DNA from: Mercurialis annua
Lineage: Eukaryota > Streptophyta > Magnoliopsida > Malpighiales > Euphorbiaceae
Reading direction: 5' to 3'
DNA length: 64,000 bases
Assembly: GCF_937616625.2 (NCBI RefSeq)
Contig: NC_065570.1
Coordinates: forward strand, 53,187,665 to 53,251,664
Shown: positions 30,091 through 43,100 of the stretch, in pieces
How the letters are laid out: each line of letters opens with the position of its first letter
Numbering within the stretch: position 1 is the first letter of the stretch
Position numbers and translations under genes: made by a program
Notes under the pieces: generated by a model
The model's input: the letters and a program-made list of their open reading frames with translations, nothing else
The model's database searches: none
Told to the model about the DNA's origin: nothing

Positions 30091-30477
30091 TTAAACTATT
30101 CAATAATTGACCTTTATTAATATTTAATAATTTTCAAAACTTTGACATATAAAATTATAACAGTAATTTTTTTTTAAGAATGATTTTTTTTGTCAAGATT
30201 TATATCAATAATTGAATAGCTATCTTTTTTAATAAAAAAAAAATTCTTATAGGTTAATTTCTTCAGCATCATTGAATTTGATTTAAACTATTCAATAATT
30301 GACCTTTATTAATATTTAATAATTTTCAAAACTTTGACATATAAAATTATAACAGTAATTTTTTTTTTAAGAATGATTTTTTTTGTCAAGATTTATATCA
30401 ATAATTGAATAGCTATCTTTTTTAATAAAAAAAAATTCTTATAGGTTAATTTCTTCAGCATCATTGAATTTGATTTA
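30091..30477 (+). repeat. Tandem duplication of about 192 bp
   Basis: The segment beginning 'ttaaactattcaataattga' at 30,091 is repeated from 30,283 and ends near 30,477. The copies are almost the same, differing mainly in A/T homopolymer length. Confidence 0.85.
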
Positions 30478-30676
30478 GTTATTTATATTTTCATAATAAT
30501 AGACTTATTACTTTTTATATATGTTTTTTAAATCATTTCTAATTTGAAAGGCAAATTATGTTCTCTCTCCTCTCTTTCAATTAATTGCTATTTATTCTTA
30601 CCGTTTTTAACACTAAATCATTCCTTAAACCTAAAATATTTTTTAATTTTATTGATTTCATACTTTTGATTTCTCA

Positions 30677-30681
<5 letters not shown>

Positions 30682-30736
<55 letters not shown>
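30682..30736. repeat. (AT)n microsatellite, about 27 units
   Basis: An uninterrupted TA/AT dinucleotide run just upstream of the second Helitron-like head. Such runs are common at Helitron insertion sites and are also prone to assembly error. Confidence 0.95.
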
Positions 30737-30744
<8 letters not shown>

Positions 30745-31347
30745 GATAAATATGAGTGTTTTTTTTCTATGATTGACATGTGATATTTCTACATGTATTT
30801 TTAATATTTTTTCCTTTTTTTTAAATGCCAAGTGGCACTTCTAAAATAATTTTATATATTTTTTTATTATAAAATTAGGAGACAGAGATAATGAAAGCTA
30901 ATAACTATAGAGCTGTTACTAATTTTTGCAATTTATATTATGGAAAGTAGATACAAAATACATTGAATATACCAATAATTTTTTATTATCAGTAAACACT
31001 TTTAGCCTATTAAATACGTTGTCAAGTAAGGCTTTTCTATTTTGTAGGTTATTTTGGCTGTAAATGCTATTATTTGGTATTGAATTACCTTATTTAAATA
31101 CTGAGAAAATGGGGTAATTATGTTCTTTTTGGTAACCACTCAATCAATTACTTTATAAAGATAGTATTAAACCCTAATAACTGTCGAAAAACTTTTGATT
31201 AACCTATAATTTATCATTATATATATATATATATATTTATTCATACTTTTACTTTGTTTACTAACTTTTTAGATAAGTTAACTTCTTCTTCTTTTTCATT
31301 ATGTTGTAGCTTTTTAGTTGTTTCGGTTTTTTTTTCTTTTTATCTAT

Positions 31348-31414
31348 TGATGAAATATTTTCTCATAATTGATTATATTTTGATGAAATATTTTCTCATG
31401 ATTGATTATATTTT
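31348..31414 (+). repeat. 33-bp direct tandem duplication
   Basis: Two consecutive copies of a 33-bp unit starting 'gatgaaatattttctcat', differing at one position. Confidence 0.8.
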
Positions 31415-32318
31415 TATGCAGGTATTGTGAAGATTCATTCATAATAAAGATCCACTCATCAAGAGAAAATAGACTCCGAATGAAGGTAAATATTAAGTCC
31501 ATCCAAAATTATTGTTTTTTTTTCATTAGCTTTCTATTTTATTTTTTTAATTTCGATTTTTATATTTTTGTTCTTTAATTTTGCATCTTTTGGTTAACGT
31601 CACTCTTATTTGTTTTAAATATTTTAAACTTTTCATTTTAATTGATTTGATAAGATTTAATTGGTTTGTTAATCTAATTTTATTTTCTTTATAATACTTC
31701 ACATTCTCACAACCATTCTCATATTTTTGTTCTTTCTCAATACTGAATTCTTTTGAGGTAAGTATTTCTATTATTTTTTTCTCTTATTTAATATAAAAAA
31801 ATAATCAATCATGAGTTTGATTTTAAGTTTGATTTTGATTTTGATTTTGTTGTGTAGATTTTGTATTGTGATCAAATTTGAAGGGTATTGACAGATTTAA
31901 TTTTTGATGAAGTAAATGAGATATTTTGATGGTTATCATTTTTATTTTAGTGAACTTCTATATATCTTTACAATTTTAATTTTTAAGTGTTGTATGTTGT
32001 GTTTGATTGCAGGTATTGACAAATTTGATATTACTTAGATCGTGAGATATATGAAATATAGATAAGTAATTCACCATAACAAAAAGTTGAATGACATTTC
32101 ATTTTACAAAAAATATCTAATGAAATTGTGTTTGAAAAATAAAAAAGAATTTTTTTACAAAAAAGAACTAATGAATTTTTTTTTAAAAAAATCTTATTAT
32201 TTTTCGGTAACAATTACATATCTAAATAAGATATTTCTATTTCTCAAATAATTTTTTATTTATTTTTTTATTGATTGTAAATCTTCAAATTTTTATAAAC
32301 ATTTGGTTATTTATTTTA

Positions 32319-32715
32319 GGGAAAAGGTACAAAAAGAACCTCGTAGTTTTTACAAAAGTACAAATCAGCCCTTTTACTTTTTTTGAGGTATAATTAAGCC
32401 CTCTTTATTTTCAAATAGAGCAAATAACCCCTTTCATCCAACATCATTAGAAACACTCGATAATGGCTGACATGTCTCTCATAATCATATATAAAAAAAG
32501 TTCAAAAATAATTTTAATATTTAAAATATTTACCAAAAATATGAGGGGGTAAGTGTCCTAAAAGTAAACTAAAAGGGTTTATTTGTTCGATTTTAAAATA
32601 ATAAGGATTTAATTGTTCAATTTTAAAAATACTGGAGCTTAATTGTGCCTAGATAAAATAAAAGGCTAATATGTACTTTTAAGAAAAATTCGAGGGCTTT
32701 TTTGTACCTTCTGCC
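32319..32715. mobile_element. 397-bp Mutator-type MITE with 9-bp target duplication
   Basis: The ends 'gggaaaaggtacaaaaag' and (reverse complement of the right end) 'ggcagaaggtacaaaaaa' begin inverted repeats about 85 bp long. The element is bordered by a perfect 9-bp duplication, 'tttatttta', at 32,310-32,318 and 32,716-32,724. Long inverted repeats with a 9-bp duplication are the hallmark of Mutator-like MITEs. It has no coding capacity. Confidence 0.85.
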
Positions 32716-33985
32716 TTTATTTTACTCTCCAAGTTTGTTACTATAATTGAATTTAAAGGGATGAAATTTTGAAGAAACAAATGAGATATATCTTGATGAT
32801 GATTACACAATTATAATATTATTTAACAAACAAAATAAGTAGAAAAAGAAAAATATTTCTTTCATTAAAAGTCTTATCTCTTATATATTAATTGATTTAT
32901 ATATAGTAAATTGTTGGATTATATGTCATTTTTAATTATTTTGTTTTGTTATTTTTTGCTAAAATAAAAGCTTTTTAATTTCCTTATATCAATATTGTTA
33001 GATGTTATTTCATAAATCATCGAATTTATATAAAAAGAATGTAAGCAGCGGAAATGCAAAAGATAAGAGCAAAAATTCCAGACCCAGAATATGCAACCAA
33101 AAATCTGCTGAATAAATGAATATTTTTATGTGTTTTTTTTAGTATAAAAGATCAAAAATATATTTATATTATTTTAAAACTAAATAAGATTATGTATTAT
33201 TCTTTAAATTATTTTTTTAACATTACAGCTTTTGTTTTGTTAATTTTTTTTATAAATTTCAATCTACAGAAATAAGATTGTGCCTTTTTATTTTTTCGTA
33301 AGATTGCATTAATTGCGTTAATGATAGTAATTTATAATTTAAGTCTAAAAAAATAACCTTCTCATTTATTTGTATTACATAATTAAAATTAATTCATATG
33401 CCAAAATTATTGTAACAACTATGCCTAATCATTTCTTTCACCAAATTAATATAAATAGGCTGGTTGCAAGTATTTTTACTCCATCATTATAGAAAATATG
33501 TGAAAAATAAGTACAAAGAATCAACTGCACTTCACTCTTTCAAGTGGATATAAATATTTTAATGGAAGAGCAATGTGTTAAAGTTAAATTAAATGAGTAC
33601 AAGGGAAAAAGATAATTTTTTTTATTTATATGTATCTAAATTTGTAGTTTATGCATCAAGAGCAAAATACCGATGATAATGATTGTTTTATTTTTCTATT
33701 TTTTCTTCTTTGAATTTATGTATATGTGAACGATGTAGTTTTCACGTTTCTTTTATTTGTTTATTAAAATTTTTTAAATCTTTACTCTGCACTATCTCAT
33801 TTACAATCAGAGAAATGATAATTGTCTTTTTATTGTCTAATTTTATTTATTTGCTAACCTAATATGAAAGTAAATAGTTGTCAATGTTAAAGTTATTTTC
33901 TAACTTAATATGAAAAACACTTGATTAATTATTAATATATCGTATTAGTTGGTTGAATACTTAATTTGATTTGATAAATATATAA

Positions 33986-34301
33986 GGCTTCAATGTACCA
34001 AAATTCACCACTTTCGCGTGTTTTTAGTATTTAACATAATCTTTTAATTTTGGCAAAAAAGTACATGAACTTTCAAAATTTTGCAATTAAAGACACATGC
34101 ACCGTTTTGGATGTAAAACGACACCGTTTTATATTAAAACGACGCCATTTTGGATGTAAAATAACACTATTTTTCAAAGGAAAAGTCATGTAGTCTTAAT
34201 TGTAAAAAATTGGAAAGTTCATGTTAAATATGTCAAAATTAAAATATTATGTTAGATACCAAAAACACGCGAAAGTTGATGATTTTTGATGTATTTAAGC
34301 C
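33986..34301. mobile_element. 316-bp Mutator-type MITE with 9-bp target duplication
   Basis: The inverted repeats start 'ggcttcaatgtaccaaaatt' on the left and 'ggcttaaatacatcaaaaat' on the reverse strand at the right, and extend over 100 bp. A perfect 9-bp duplication 'aatatataa' flanks it (33,977-33,985; 34,302-34,310). It is a different family from the MITE at 32,319 but the same as the one near 35,741. Confidence 0.85.
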
Positions 34302-35074
34302 AATATATAAGTATAATTACAATTGTAATTTAAAACTACTTTAATTGATGATTTGCTAATGTGTCAACTTAAAATTATGAAAAGAAACGTAATTATATTT
34401 TTTATTATATCAACCAATTTGATAAAAAGTCAAAATTAATTGATAATTGATTTTATAATCTTAGTTTTTTTTAGGCTGATTAGTTTTATTCAATTATAAT
34501 TACAAATAAATTTTAAATATACCAGTTTTTTATTTTATTTTTCCTTACTATTTCAAATTTCTGCAATATATATTAAATATTTTTAATTAAATTATTATTT
34601 TTAAAAAAATATTTTTTTAAAATTTAGTTTTGGTAATACCTTCTTTTAAGCAATAAATGTGAATGTTTTATTTGTTTTAATTTTACATATAATATTCATG
34701 TCTAACTAATTTTGATAAATTATAATTTTTACATTTAAACCTACTAATATATATGTATCTTATTTGAATTGTGCTTTATTTTATTTTATTTTCTCACATG
34801 TCTTTCTGTTAATAGCATTTTTATTTATATTACACACCTATTACCGTTAAGAAAGTTAAATGAAGTAATATATTTCCATTCTTTAAACTACGTTGGTGTT
34901 ATAATATATGTTTTTGATACCTAATGTTGATGTTTTATTTTTTTTAAAGGATTTTTTACTTGTGAAAAGGGTTATATAGTAAAAACTACAATGCTTATAT
35001 AAAGGGATTTAAATCACATTATCCCGTCTTTAGAAATTGTATAAATATTTTTTTTATAAATGGTCTTTTTTTTT

Positions 35075-35150
35075 TGTTGCTCATCCGATTTACAGGGCTT
35101 CGCCTTGACTAATCTGGATCCGACCCACGGCGCGCACCTGACATCTTTTA
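35075..35150. other. GC-rich fragment within AT-rich DNA
   Basis: About 75 bp including 'cgacccacggcgcgcacctg' contrasts strongly with the surrounding A/T-rich sequence. It is too short to identify; a captured or foreign fragment is possible. Confidence 0.3.
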
Positions 35151-35740
35151 ATTGCTTTTTAAATAATTTTATTGTACATGGTAAAGAATCGTGTATACTT
35201 TATGGCACTCCTACTCAGATTTCTTACTATTGAAACTTTTTAAATATGTAATATTTTGCAGTGTTACGTTAATTATTTTGGTAATTTTATTTATAAATTA
35301 AAATTTTAAGAAAGACTTTATGATTTTTTTTATTTTAACAATATTTGTTTAAATTTGGTAACAATTTAGAACTATGAAAATAAAATTAATGATTAATTAT
35401 ATAGTATATTAGTATTTCTTTTTAGTTTTAATTTAGGCCAAACCCTCTAAAAATACCATGCATTTACGACTTTTGTCAGTTATGAAAAATCTTTCAAAAT
35501 CGGCAAATATAATCCGTTTTGACAAATTGTTGTCCTTTTATAGCCAAATTCAAGTAAAACAAATTTTCTTGCCAACATAACAATCATGTATATAAGATTT
35601 AAAAAAAATACAATAAAATACTAAACTTTTGCGTGGTGTTACAATAAAAGGTTTAATAAAAAATCCAAATTGGTTCAAAAATGACTATAAAATAAACATA
35701 AGATGCAAAAACGGGTTATGTTTGCTGATTTTTAAATGTT

Positions 35741-36028
35741 GCTGCACCAAAAATCACAAATTTTCACGTATTTTTGGTATTCAACATAATCTTTTAATTT
35801 TGGCATATTTAACATAAAGTTTTCATTTTTTTGCAATTAAGACTATGAATGTTTTCCTTTGAAAAATAGTGTCATTTTACATCCAAAACTGTGCCATTTT
35901 ATATTAAAAACAGTGCTGGTGTCTTTAATTGCAAAATTTTGAAAGTTCATGTACCTTTTTATCAAAATTAAAAGATAATGTTAAATACCAAAAACAAGCG
36001 AAATTTTGTAATTTTTTGTGCATTTAAG
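35741..36028. mobile_element. Second, damaged copy of the 33,986 MITE family
   Basis: Shares the inverted-repeat arms ('aacataatcttttaattttg', 'ttgaaagttcatgtacc') and the central 'cattttacatccaaaac' region with the MITE at 33,986-34,301. The right end 'tgcatttaagcc' is conserved, but the left terminus is altered and no target duplication is clear. Confidence 0.65.
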
Positions 36029-36199
36029 CCTTAAAAATTTGGTCATAACTGACATAAATAGCAAATGCTTGATATTTTTTGCAGATTTGGCCTTTAATTT
36101 ATAATTTAATAGCTAAAAAAATAAATTGATATAATAAATTTAGATAACCATTAAAAATGAATTAAATAAAAATCGTGCAACGCACGGGACTGACGCTAG

Positions 36200-36598
36200 T
36201 ATAGAATATAAAAGTCAATGTAGTGAAAAATATAGCATTATTTTGAAAAATATTTTATAACCCATCTATTTAACACATCTTTGTAACCCTCCTTATGTGG
36301 CAAAGTTTCATTCATCCAATTCCCACTCAAAAATGTATATCTCAAAAAAAATAAAATTTAATACACTCAATCTTTGATTGCCACGTAAGGCGGCGTGAGC
36401 TAAAAGAGGTGGGTTATATAGCATTGCTCATATATTTTAGGATCAATTCTATATAAAATCACCACATTTACATGTTTTTTTATTTTAATCACATTTTTTA
36501 AAAAGTGTCAAATAAAATCACCACCTTTCATTTTTTTGCAAATCTATCACCGATGAGAAAATTCGGTGTCTTTTTCCTCCCAAATAAATCACCTAATC
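36200..36598. other. Spacer between Helitron tail and tandem array
   Basis: AT-rich. 'tatagcatt' occurs twice in direct orientation (about 36,231 and 36,418), each near an 'aacccatc'/'gtgggtta' motif in opposite orientation, which could be a small unclassified MITE. No gene. Confidence 0.35.
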
Positions 36599-37359
36599 TC
36601 ATATCACTAGTTTAATTAAACGGAAAAAGTACTAATTAAAAGTCCCCAGCATTTTTGTGGCTAAAGTGTATGCGTTGCTTCTGGTAATTTTACAATTATT
36701 TTTAATAAAATCTAGTAAGTTTGAAGTAGACTATTTTTTTATGATAAAAAAATAATTTTTCTTCCTTTTATGTCAATTTTGTAAAAATTCCTAAACAAAT
36801 TGTATTAAATGGAAAGGTCCAACTATATATAAACATAAGTCTACTCGCACCCATACCAATGTAGAATGCTCCTACTTCAACATTTTATTCACGCTACACT
36901 TTAGACATGATATTGTCTTTAATGCAAAAGAAAACAAAATTTAGAGAAAAGAAATTTATCTTAATTTTTAAACACGACATCCCAAATTGAGTTAATGTCG
37001 TCTTGTCTTAATTCTTATCATATCTGAACGAGATAGCCTTGTCTCGTCGAGACAGCGGCGGTCGTGCTCGAGCAAGAGTTGTGGCTTGTCGAGACAGCTA
37101 GTGTCTTCGATAGACTATTTTGCTAATTCATCTCAACTCGAGCTTGGGAGGTTAGCTCGAGTTGATCCCAAAATGACTGTAAAATTTTATATATTTCTTC
37201 AATCTTTCGCTCTATTGGTCGGTTCTTGATTCAAAGTGCTTCAATATGATTTTTCTACAAAATCCTTACCCTTTCAAGCATAATAAATCAAAATTAACCA
37301 ATATTAAACGCATTAAAAATAAGAATATATATATATATAACACGTGTATCAGGTACCAA

Positions 37360-37649
37360 TTGAAAGCCAAGAGTGAGTGATAAAATTACCAGAACCACCA
37401 TGATTCCACCAAACAATCAAAGAACGGAAGGGTTTAGGACCCCAGTCAAAGCTACATAGTGATTTGAAACAGATTGGGAACATGGTCTAGCTAGCCTTTA
37501 GGCATCGCCAACAAGGAAACGGACTTTTAGACCGTATCTGTCATAGCTGAGATTAGGCATCTTTGGCAATACGATTTTTCACTGCCAAAGGGTACATATC
37601 ATAGCCGAGATTAAGCATTTGTAAATGCAAGATTTTAACTGCAAACTTT
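37360..37649 (-). pseudogene. LINE endonuclease relic, 3' part (unit 1, split by CACTA)
   Basis: The counterpart of the relic at 52,980-53,358. Its other half lies at 46,153-46,240 on the far side of the CACTA element. See the unit 2 entry for the motifs. Confidence 0.5.
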
Positions 37650-37666
37650 AACTACAAGAATGTTCG

Positions 37667-38140
37667 GTGTTAGCGACGGAAATTTCCGTCACTAACACAT
37701 GAACATCCGTCGGTAAACTTAGTTACCGACGTACTGCCGACGGATACCATCCGTCGGCACGCTTTTCGTCGGCATTCATTGGCGACAAAAATTATCCGTC
37801 GGGAAATGTCACCGACGGAAAAAAAGTGGTCGGTAAAAATATAAATCTATCGGTGAGTTGTGACTAACACACCGACGAAGATCCGACATTTTACCGACCG
37901 ATAATTCCTTCGGCAAATATTGCGACGGATTGTCGTCGGTAAAACCGTCGGTGAAAGAGGGCCGTTGCCGACGATGATCCGACGGATATTCCGTCGGGAA
38001 TATTTACCGACGGACAATCCGTCGGTAACTTCCGTTGCCCCTTGTTTTCTTTACCGACGAATAATCCGTCGGTAGTTGTTGTCGGAAAATGGTATTAAAT
38101 TACCGACGGAATAATCCGTCGGTAAAGAAGAAATCCGTCG
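37667..38140. repeat. CACTA subterminal repeat array, 3' side
   Basis: More than a dozen copies of 'ccgacgga' or its complement 'tccgtcgg', often as back-to-back inverted pairs (for example 'gacggaaatttccgtc'). In En/Spm such subterminal repeats are the binding sites of the TNPA protein; by analogy these would be bound by the Ptta-like product. Confidence 0.85.
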
Positions 38141-38355
38141 GTAATACGGCTTCATTTCCTACAAAAAAATTGCCGTGTTCCTCCCCGTTATGGGATGTTT
38201 TTTGTCTATTATACCTGTTCAGAATTACAAAAATAATATACACATACAAACAGACTAAATAAGATGAATCAAAAGTATCTATATATAAATACGGAATAAG
38301 CGTTAACAAATTTGTCGATGTTTATAAGCATAATACTGTATAGGAATACAAAAAA

Positions 38356-39995
38356 CTAAAGTCTAGTAATATCCTCGTCATCTGGACCTGAGGGGGGCTG
38401 CGGGGGGCGAATGGCTTCTGGTAGAGTGCTCATCATCTTTGCCAGCTCCGAGCGGACCCTCTCAGCAATCCGCTCGTCGACGGAAGACTCCACATCCCTC
38501 TGAATCTCTTCCCGCATCCCTTGCACCCGAGCGGATACCTCTCTCTGGATCCGCTCCTCGATATCCTCGGTCGAGTGAGTCTGCTGGGACGACAAGCAGG
38601 AGCCGCGGCGCACACCGGTGCCCTTGAATGACGCGATGTACGAAGCTGCAGCTGAACCAACTCCGTAAACCCGCTGCTTCTTCACCCCCTCGAGGACTGG
38701 GTCGCAGCTGCACGCTCTGCAAGGAAACGCTCCTGAAAAAATAAACAAGTAGTCAAGTTAGTACGATTTCGATAATCGAAAACAGAAATAGTTAAACTTT
38801 AAATTCCTAACTAAAATTCGGCAGCATCTCCTCTATAATACGAGCATCACCCATTTTCAGGGACTTCCTGCAAACAAACATGGACTACATACAATTCACA
38901 ATTCACAGTTCACAGTTCTCAATTTATATTTCACATGTTTTAATTAACTACAATCAAGTAATAACGATTCAATATCAAGTTACATCAGACTTACATGCTT
39001 ATCCTGCGACCTCTTGTCGACAAACTTGTTCCGATCGTCCTTTGTCGAGTGCATACGAACATGCAACTCAGCATATATCGCAGGACGACCGAGCTCCTAA
39101 CTCTGAGACAAAAAATCATAAATTTAATTCGATATAAATAATGAACATTTAAACACTATAATCATTTAAGTCTGAAGAATAAAAATTTAGAAAACTTACC
39201 AAAACGGTCATATGCTTCACAGCTGAGCGCGATCCTGCCGTGTGGCGCACCGGTCCAGTCCCGGGCCCTGACGGCTCACTCATCTTGTTAGCCCGAGCGA
39301 TGGCGGACTTCCTTTTCGCCGCAGCCGTATCCCAAATCGCATTCCATGCCGCCCAAATATCATCTGTGACACTGTTATCCCTAACACTCTTCATCGCGTG
39401 AATTGTGTCCTTGTAATGATTAGCAGCATGTCTCATAAAGACATCTCTAATCGCCTGCTCGGGATAGATGGAGTCCCACCAAAACTTCTTCTGCACGTAT
39501 TTAACAAATAAATAGATAATTAATTAGTAAATTTGAATAATATGAAACTTAAAATTGAATAAAATGTTAATGTAAATATTACCTTGAACTCCTCCCAGTA
39601 GAACGTCTTCTGCTCCGCCTTCTGCTCCGCCTTCAATCCCTTCCAGGAAGAACCTTCTATGAACCAGCAGGAACGAAAGATGTCCAGCAAGCCTCTGGAG
39701 ACCTTCCCGCTGTCATGTAGCCGCTCCCTATCATTTCAAAACATAAAATTAGTTAAATAGTGTTTTTAACTAAACTTTAAAAAATGGATAACAGTGATAA
39801 TACCTCAGAGCGTCAGGTGCGACCTTTAACCTCCCCGAGGCATCAATCTCGTACTCGACCTGCTGCTGGGCCTCCCTCTGCGGCCCAGGCGCCGCCTGAA
39901 GTTGCGGATCGTCCCCGTCAGGTGGAGCGTCTGTGGGGGGAGTGTCTCTCGGATCTCTCTGATGACGGTCCTAAACATGTCTGCGGCTACCCTGA
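38356..39995 (-). pseudogene. Ptta/En/Spm-type transposon protein (TNPA-like second gene of CACTA)
   Basis: Exon-like blocks on the minus strand, from 5' to 3': about 39,995-39,800 (a Pro/Gln-rich start, then 'QVEYEIDASGRLKVAPDALR'), 39,720-39,594 ('SRGLLDIFRSCWFIEGSSWK', ending FYWEEFK), 39,496-39,200 ('KFWWDSIYPEQAIRDVFMRH' ending in SEPSGPGTGPVRHTAGSRS) and 38,748-38,356 (VYGVGS motif, a helical acidic/basic repeat region 'EIQRDVESSVDERIAERV', then the stop). This order matches the plant transposase Ptta/En/Spm family. A TAG at 39,971-39,973 interrupts the first block unless it is the end of an intron, so the gene is either broken or has an unrecognised splice. Confidence 0.7.
38813..38880. 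repeat. Internal CACTA repeat, copy 1 (partner at 44,528-44,600)
   Basis: The block 'gagcatcacccattttcagg' and neighbours ('ggcagcatctcc', 'cctgcaaacaaa') recur near 44,528-44,600 with moderate divergence. It falls at intron-like positions of the element. Confidence 0.6.
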
Positions 39996-40188
39996 CCCCT
40001 CATATCTACAAAGAAGTAGATATGCACATACAATTTCATACATAAATAACAAATATTAATAAATAATTAATCAATTCGTCGATAAACATACATATAAAAA
40101 CATAAATATCAGTCATTAATGCATGTAACAATACTAGTCATACAGATTCTATTACATTAATTAGCCTACACTACAACTCTTCGTAGTC

Positions 40189-43100
40189 CTACGCTTCGTC
40201 TGATGAGGATGGTAGAAAATCATCGCCTGTCTCTGCTGTTGGCGTCGTTTCCAACGCCTCCTCATCTGCTTCCTCGTCCGGGTCAACCAAATTAGTCGGA
40301 TCATCAGCTGTTTCCACATTAAGAGCATGTTCTACGACGTCGTCCTGGAAAGCCAGAAAAACCTCATCTGGCATGTCAAGCTCAGATCTAGCCTTTATCC
40401 TGCATACTGCCCACCAGTCCTTTTGTATCTCGTCTTTTACTTGGGTATGGTAAGTAATGGACTTGACCGGCCTGTTCGGCTAGAATAAAAGGTTCGTACT
40501 TGTTGTACCTCCTTCTGTGATTAACGTCTACCATGTTGTATCGACGATGCACTGACATACCCACGTTTGGAGTTGGATCGAACCAATCACATTTAAATAG
40601 GACGGTCCTTTTAATTGGCAGCGCTGGATACTCAATCTCAATAATGTCAGTCAGCATTCCATAAAAGTCGCTTACGGCTGGACCGAATAGAGACCCTTTA
40701 ACACAAACTCCATTATTCATAGTAACTCGATCCTCGCCATAATCTTGAGTATTGAATTTGAACTCGTTTACACGATATCCCTTATATGTTTTGACTGATC
40801 TAAGTGGGCCTTTCGCAAGACTTAGAATATAGGGATTCATACATGTAGCTGGGTCCTTCACCTGGAGGACAGCAAACATTTACATGAGTCGGCAATTAAA
40901 ACGAACGAGAAATAAAAGAAGCCGTACGTTGCCAATACTTACATGTCCTTCAAACCAGGACACAAATTCCCTTTCTAACTTTCCTTCAACTTCGATCCGC
41001 GTGATTGCAGGGTTGATTGCATGCAATTCGTCTTCGAAAACACTTTCAGAAGAATACATGAGAATTTGTGAGCTGGCGCATTAAATTTTGTAACTCAGTA
41101 ATATATTGAAATGTGTAGAAGCAATGCTTACTCTCTGTAAGGTTCGATTTCCGCACAATTCAAAAGGACGTAACTCCGGGCGGCGACATATTCATACTCG
41201 TCCAGATGTCTTTTGCGGCAGGCACCTATGGGTTCCCCAACTGTTCTGAAAATTGAAAGTCGGTCGACATCATCATCCATATCGGTATCAAATACCTCAT
41301 TTCTTTGCAGTCGACAGGGTAACGTCGGATCACCATCCGTGAAATAAAAAGAGGCAAATTTTGCTGTTTCCTCTATTAGGTATCCGCTACTAATGCTGCC
41401 TTCCACCCGACTTTTGTTGGATACCTTTTTTTTCAATTTCCGCAAATATCTGTTCAATCATGAATTGATTAATACAATTAAACACTTCAAACAAAAATCG
41501 ATGAATATAAAAGATATTTATTTACATCACCTTTCAAATGGATACATCCACCGATACTGAACCGGTCCAGCCATTCTAGCTTCGTATGGCAGATGTACAG
41601 GAAGATATTCCATCGAATCAAAAAAGCTGGGAGGAAATATGCGTTTCAACTTGCAAAGTATCTTCGGGATTTCTTCTTCCATACGTTTCAGATCCTCGCC
41701 CTTAAGTGATGTAGCAGTTAACTCCCTGAAGAAGATACTCAACTCTGCTATAGGCTCCCATATCTCTTTTGGGAGAAGCTCACGCAGCGCAATTGGTAGG
41801 AGTCGCTGCATAAACACATGACAGTCGTGGCTTTTCATGCCCATCATTTTCTGTTTGGTTGAATCAACACACCGAGACAAGTTTGACACGTAGCCATCCG
41901 GGAATTTAATTTGCTGAATCCATTCTAGCAATAATTTTTTTTGCTCCTTGTCCAGAGCATACAGTGCCTTCGGATATCTACCAGTAGTTGGGTCTTGTGG
42001 TAGTTCCGGACGATCGCAAAAATCAGTTAACTCTGCCCTTGATTTTGCATGGTCCTTTGTCTTTCCAGGAACATTCAGCACGGTATTGAAAACGTTGTCA
42101 AAAATATTTTTCTCGATATGCATGACATCCAAATTATGCCGAATCACATTTGTTCTCCAATACGGCAAATCCCAAAATATACTTTTTCTGTTCCAACCAC
42201 ACTTCTTCGACAAGTCGGCATTAATAACTTTTGCATGGGGCTCATATGCCCTCCTAAACCCTAGGCGGTCCACCTCTGCCAACAGTTCATCTCCTGTTTT
42301 CACCCTACGAAAATGGTTTTTTTCTTGTTTACCTTTTCGAAAATCGGTGACATTTCGACGAAAACGGTGCCCCGGAGGTAGAAACTTTCTGTGGCAGTCA
42401 AACCACGATTGTTTACCACTCTTAGTAAGCGTGAATGCATTCGTATCTTCCATGCAATATGGACATGCCAATCTACCTGATGTGCTCCAACCAGATAGCA
42501 TTGAATAGGCCGGGAAATCATTAATTGTCCACATAAGGGCCGCTTTCATCTGAAAGTTATGACGCTTGTGAATATCAAAGGTCCGGATCCCAGATTCCCA
42601 CAATTGGTTTCTCCGCTAACAACCGCTGGAGGAAAATGTCCATAGTGTTTTTCGGATTACGCAGACCCGAGACAAGTATCGTTAAAAACATGAACTCATG
42701 CTTCATGCACATGCCTGAAGGCAGATTATAAGGCGTCACAATTACCGGCCATGAAGAATAAGGTGACCCGAAACTGCCAAATGGTTGAAACCCATCAGTG
42801 CATAAGCCAAGTCTAACATTTCGAGGTTCGTCAGCAAAATCCGTATGCAACTCACTAAACCGTTTCCAGGCTGGAGAATCAGACGGATGACACATTTTCC
42901 CGTCTTCCATTTCATGTTCGGCGTGCCATGTCATATGCCCAGCTGTGGCTTTCGAAGCATACAACCTCTGCAGCCTCGGAGTAATTGGAAAATAAAACAT
43001 CTTCTTATATGGCACGTTGGCCTTTCGTTTTCTGGAAGAATTGCTTTTGGTAACTGGTTTCCACCGTTCGTGGTCACACACTTTACAGCACGTTAAAGCC

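Larger units (their letters stand above)
29991..36199 (+). mobile_element. Helitron-like DNA with two 5' heads and one 3' end at 36,199
   Basis: A head ('tatatatataaagcatgac', then a 'gattgacatgtgtcatttcc' block and an 'aaatgccaaatggcactt' block) abuts the previous CTAG directly. A second, diverged head is at about 30,740-30,845. The tail at 36,174-36,199 has 'cgtgcaacgcacg', a spacer and CTAG followed by T. The arrangement suggests head-to-tail or nested Helitrons. The interior carries several MITEs (listed separately) and no autonomous Helitron gene. Confidence 0.45.

Noticed and set aside
30682..30736. CRISPR-like or functional repeat
   Set aside because: A plain (AT)n microsatellite in a plant genome.
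38439..38722. Several overlapping frames on both strands
   Set aside because: They are alternative frames of the Ptta-like C-terminal exon.
41948..42508. 186-codon plus-strand frame
   Set aside because: It is antisense to the conserved TNPD transposase.
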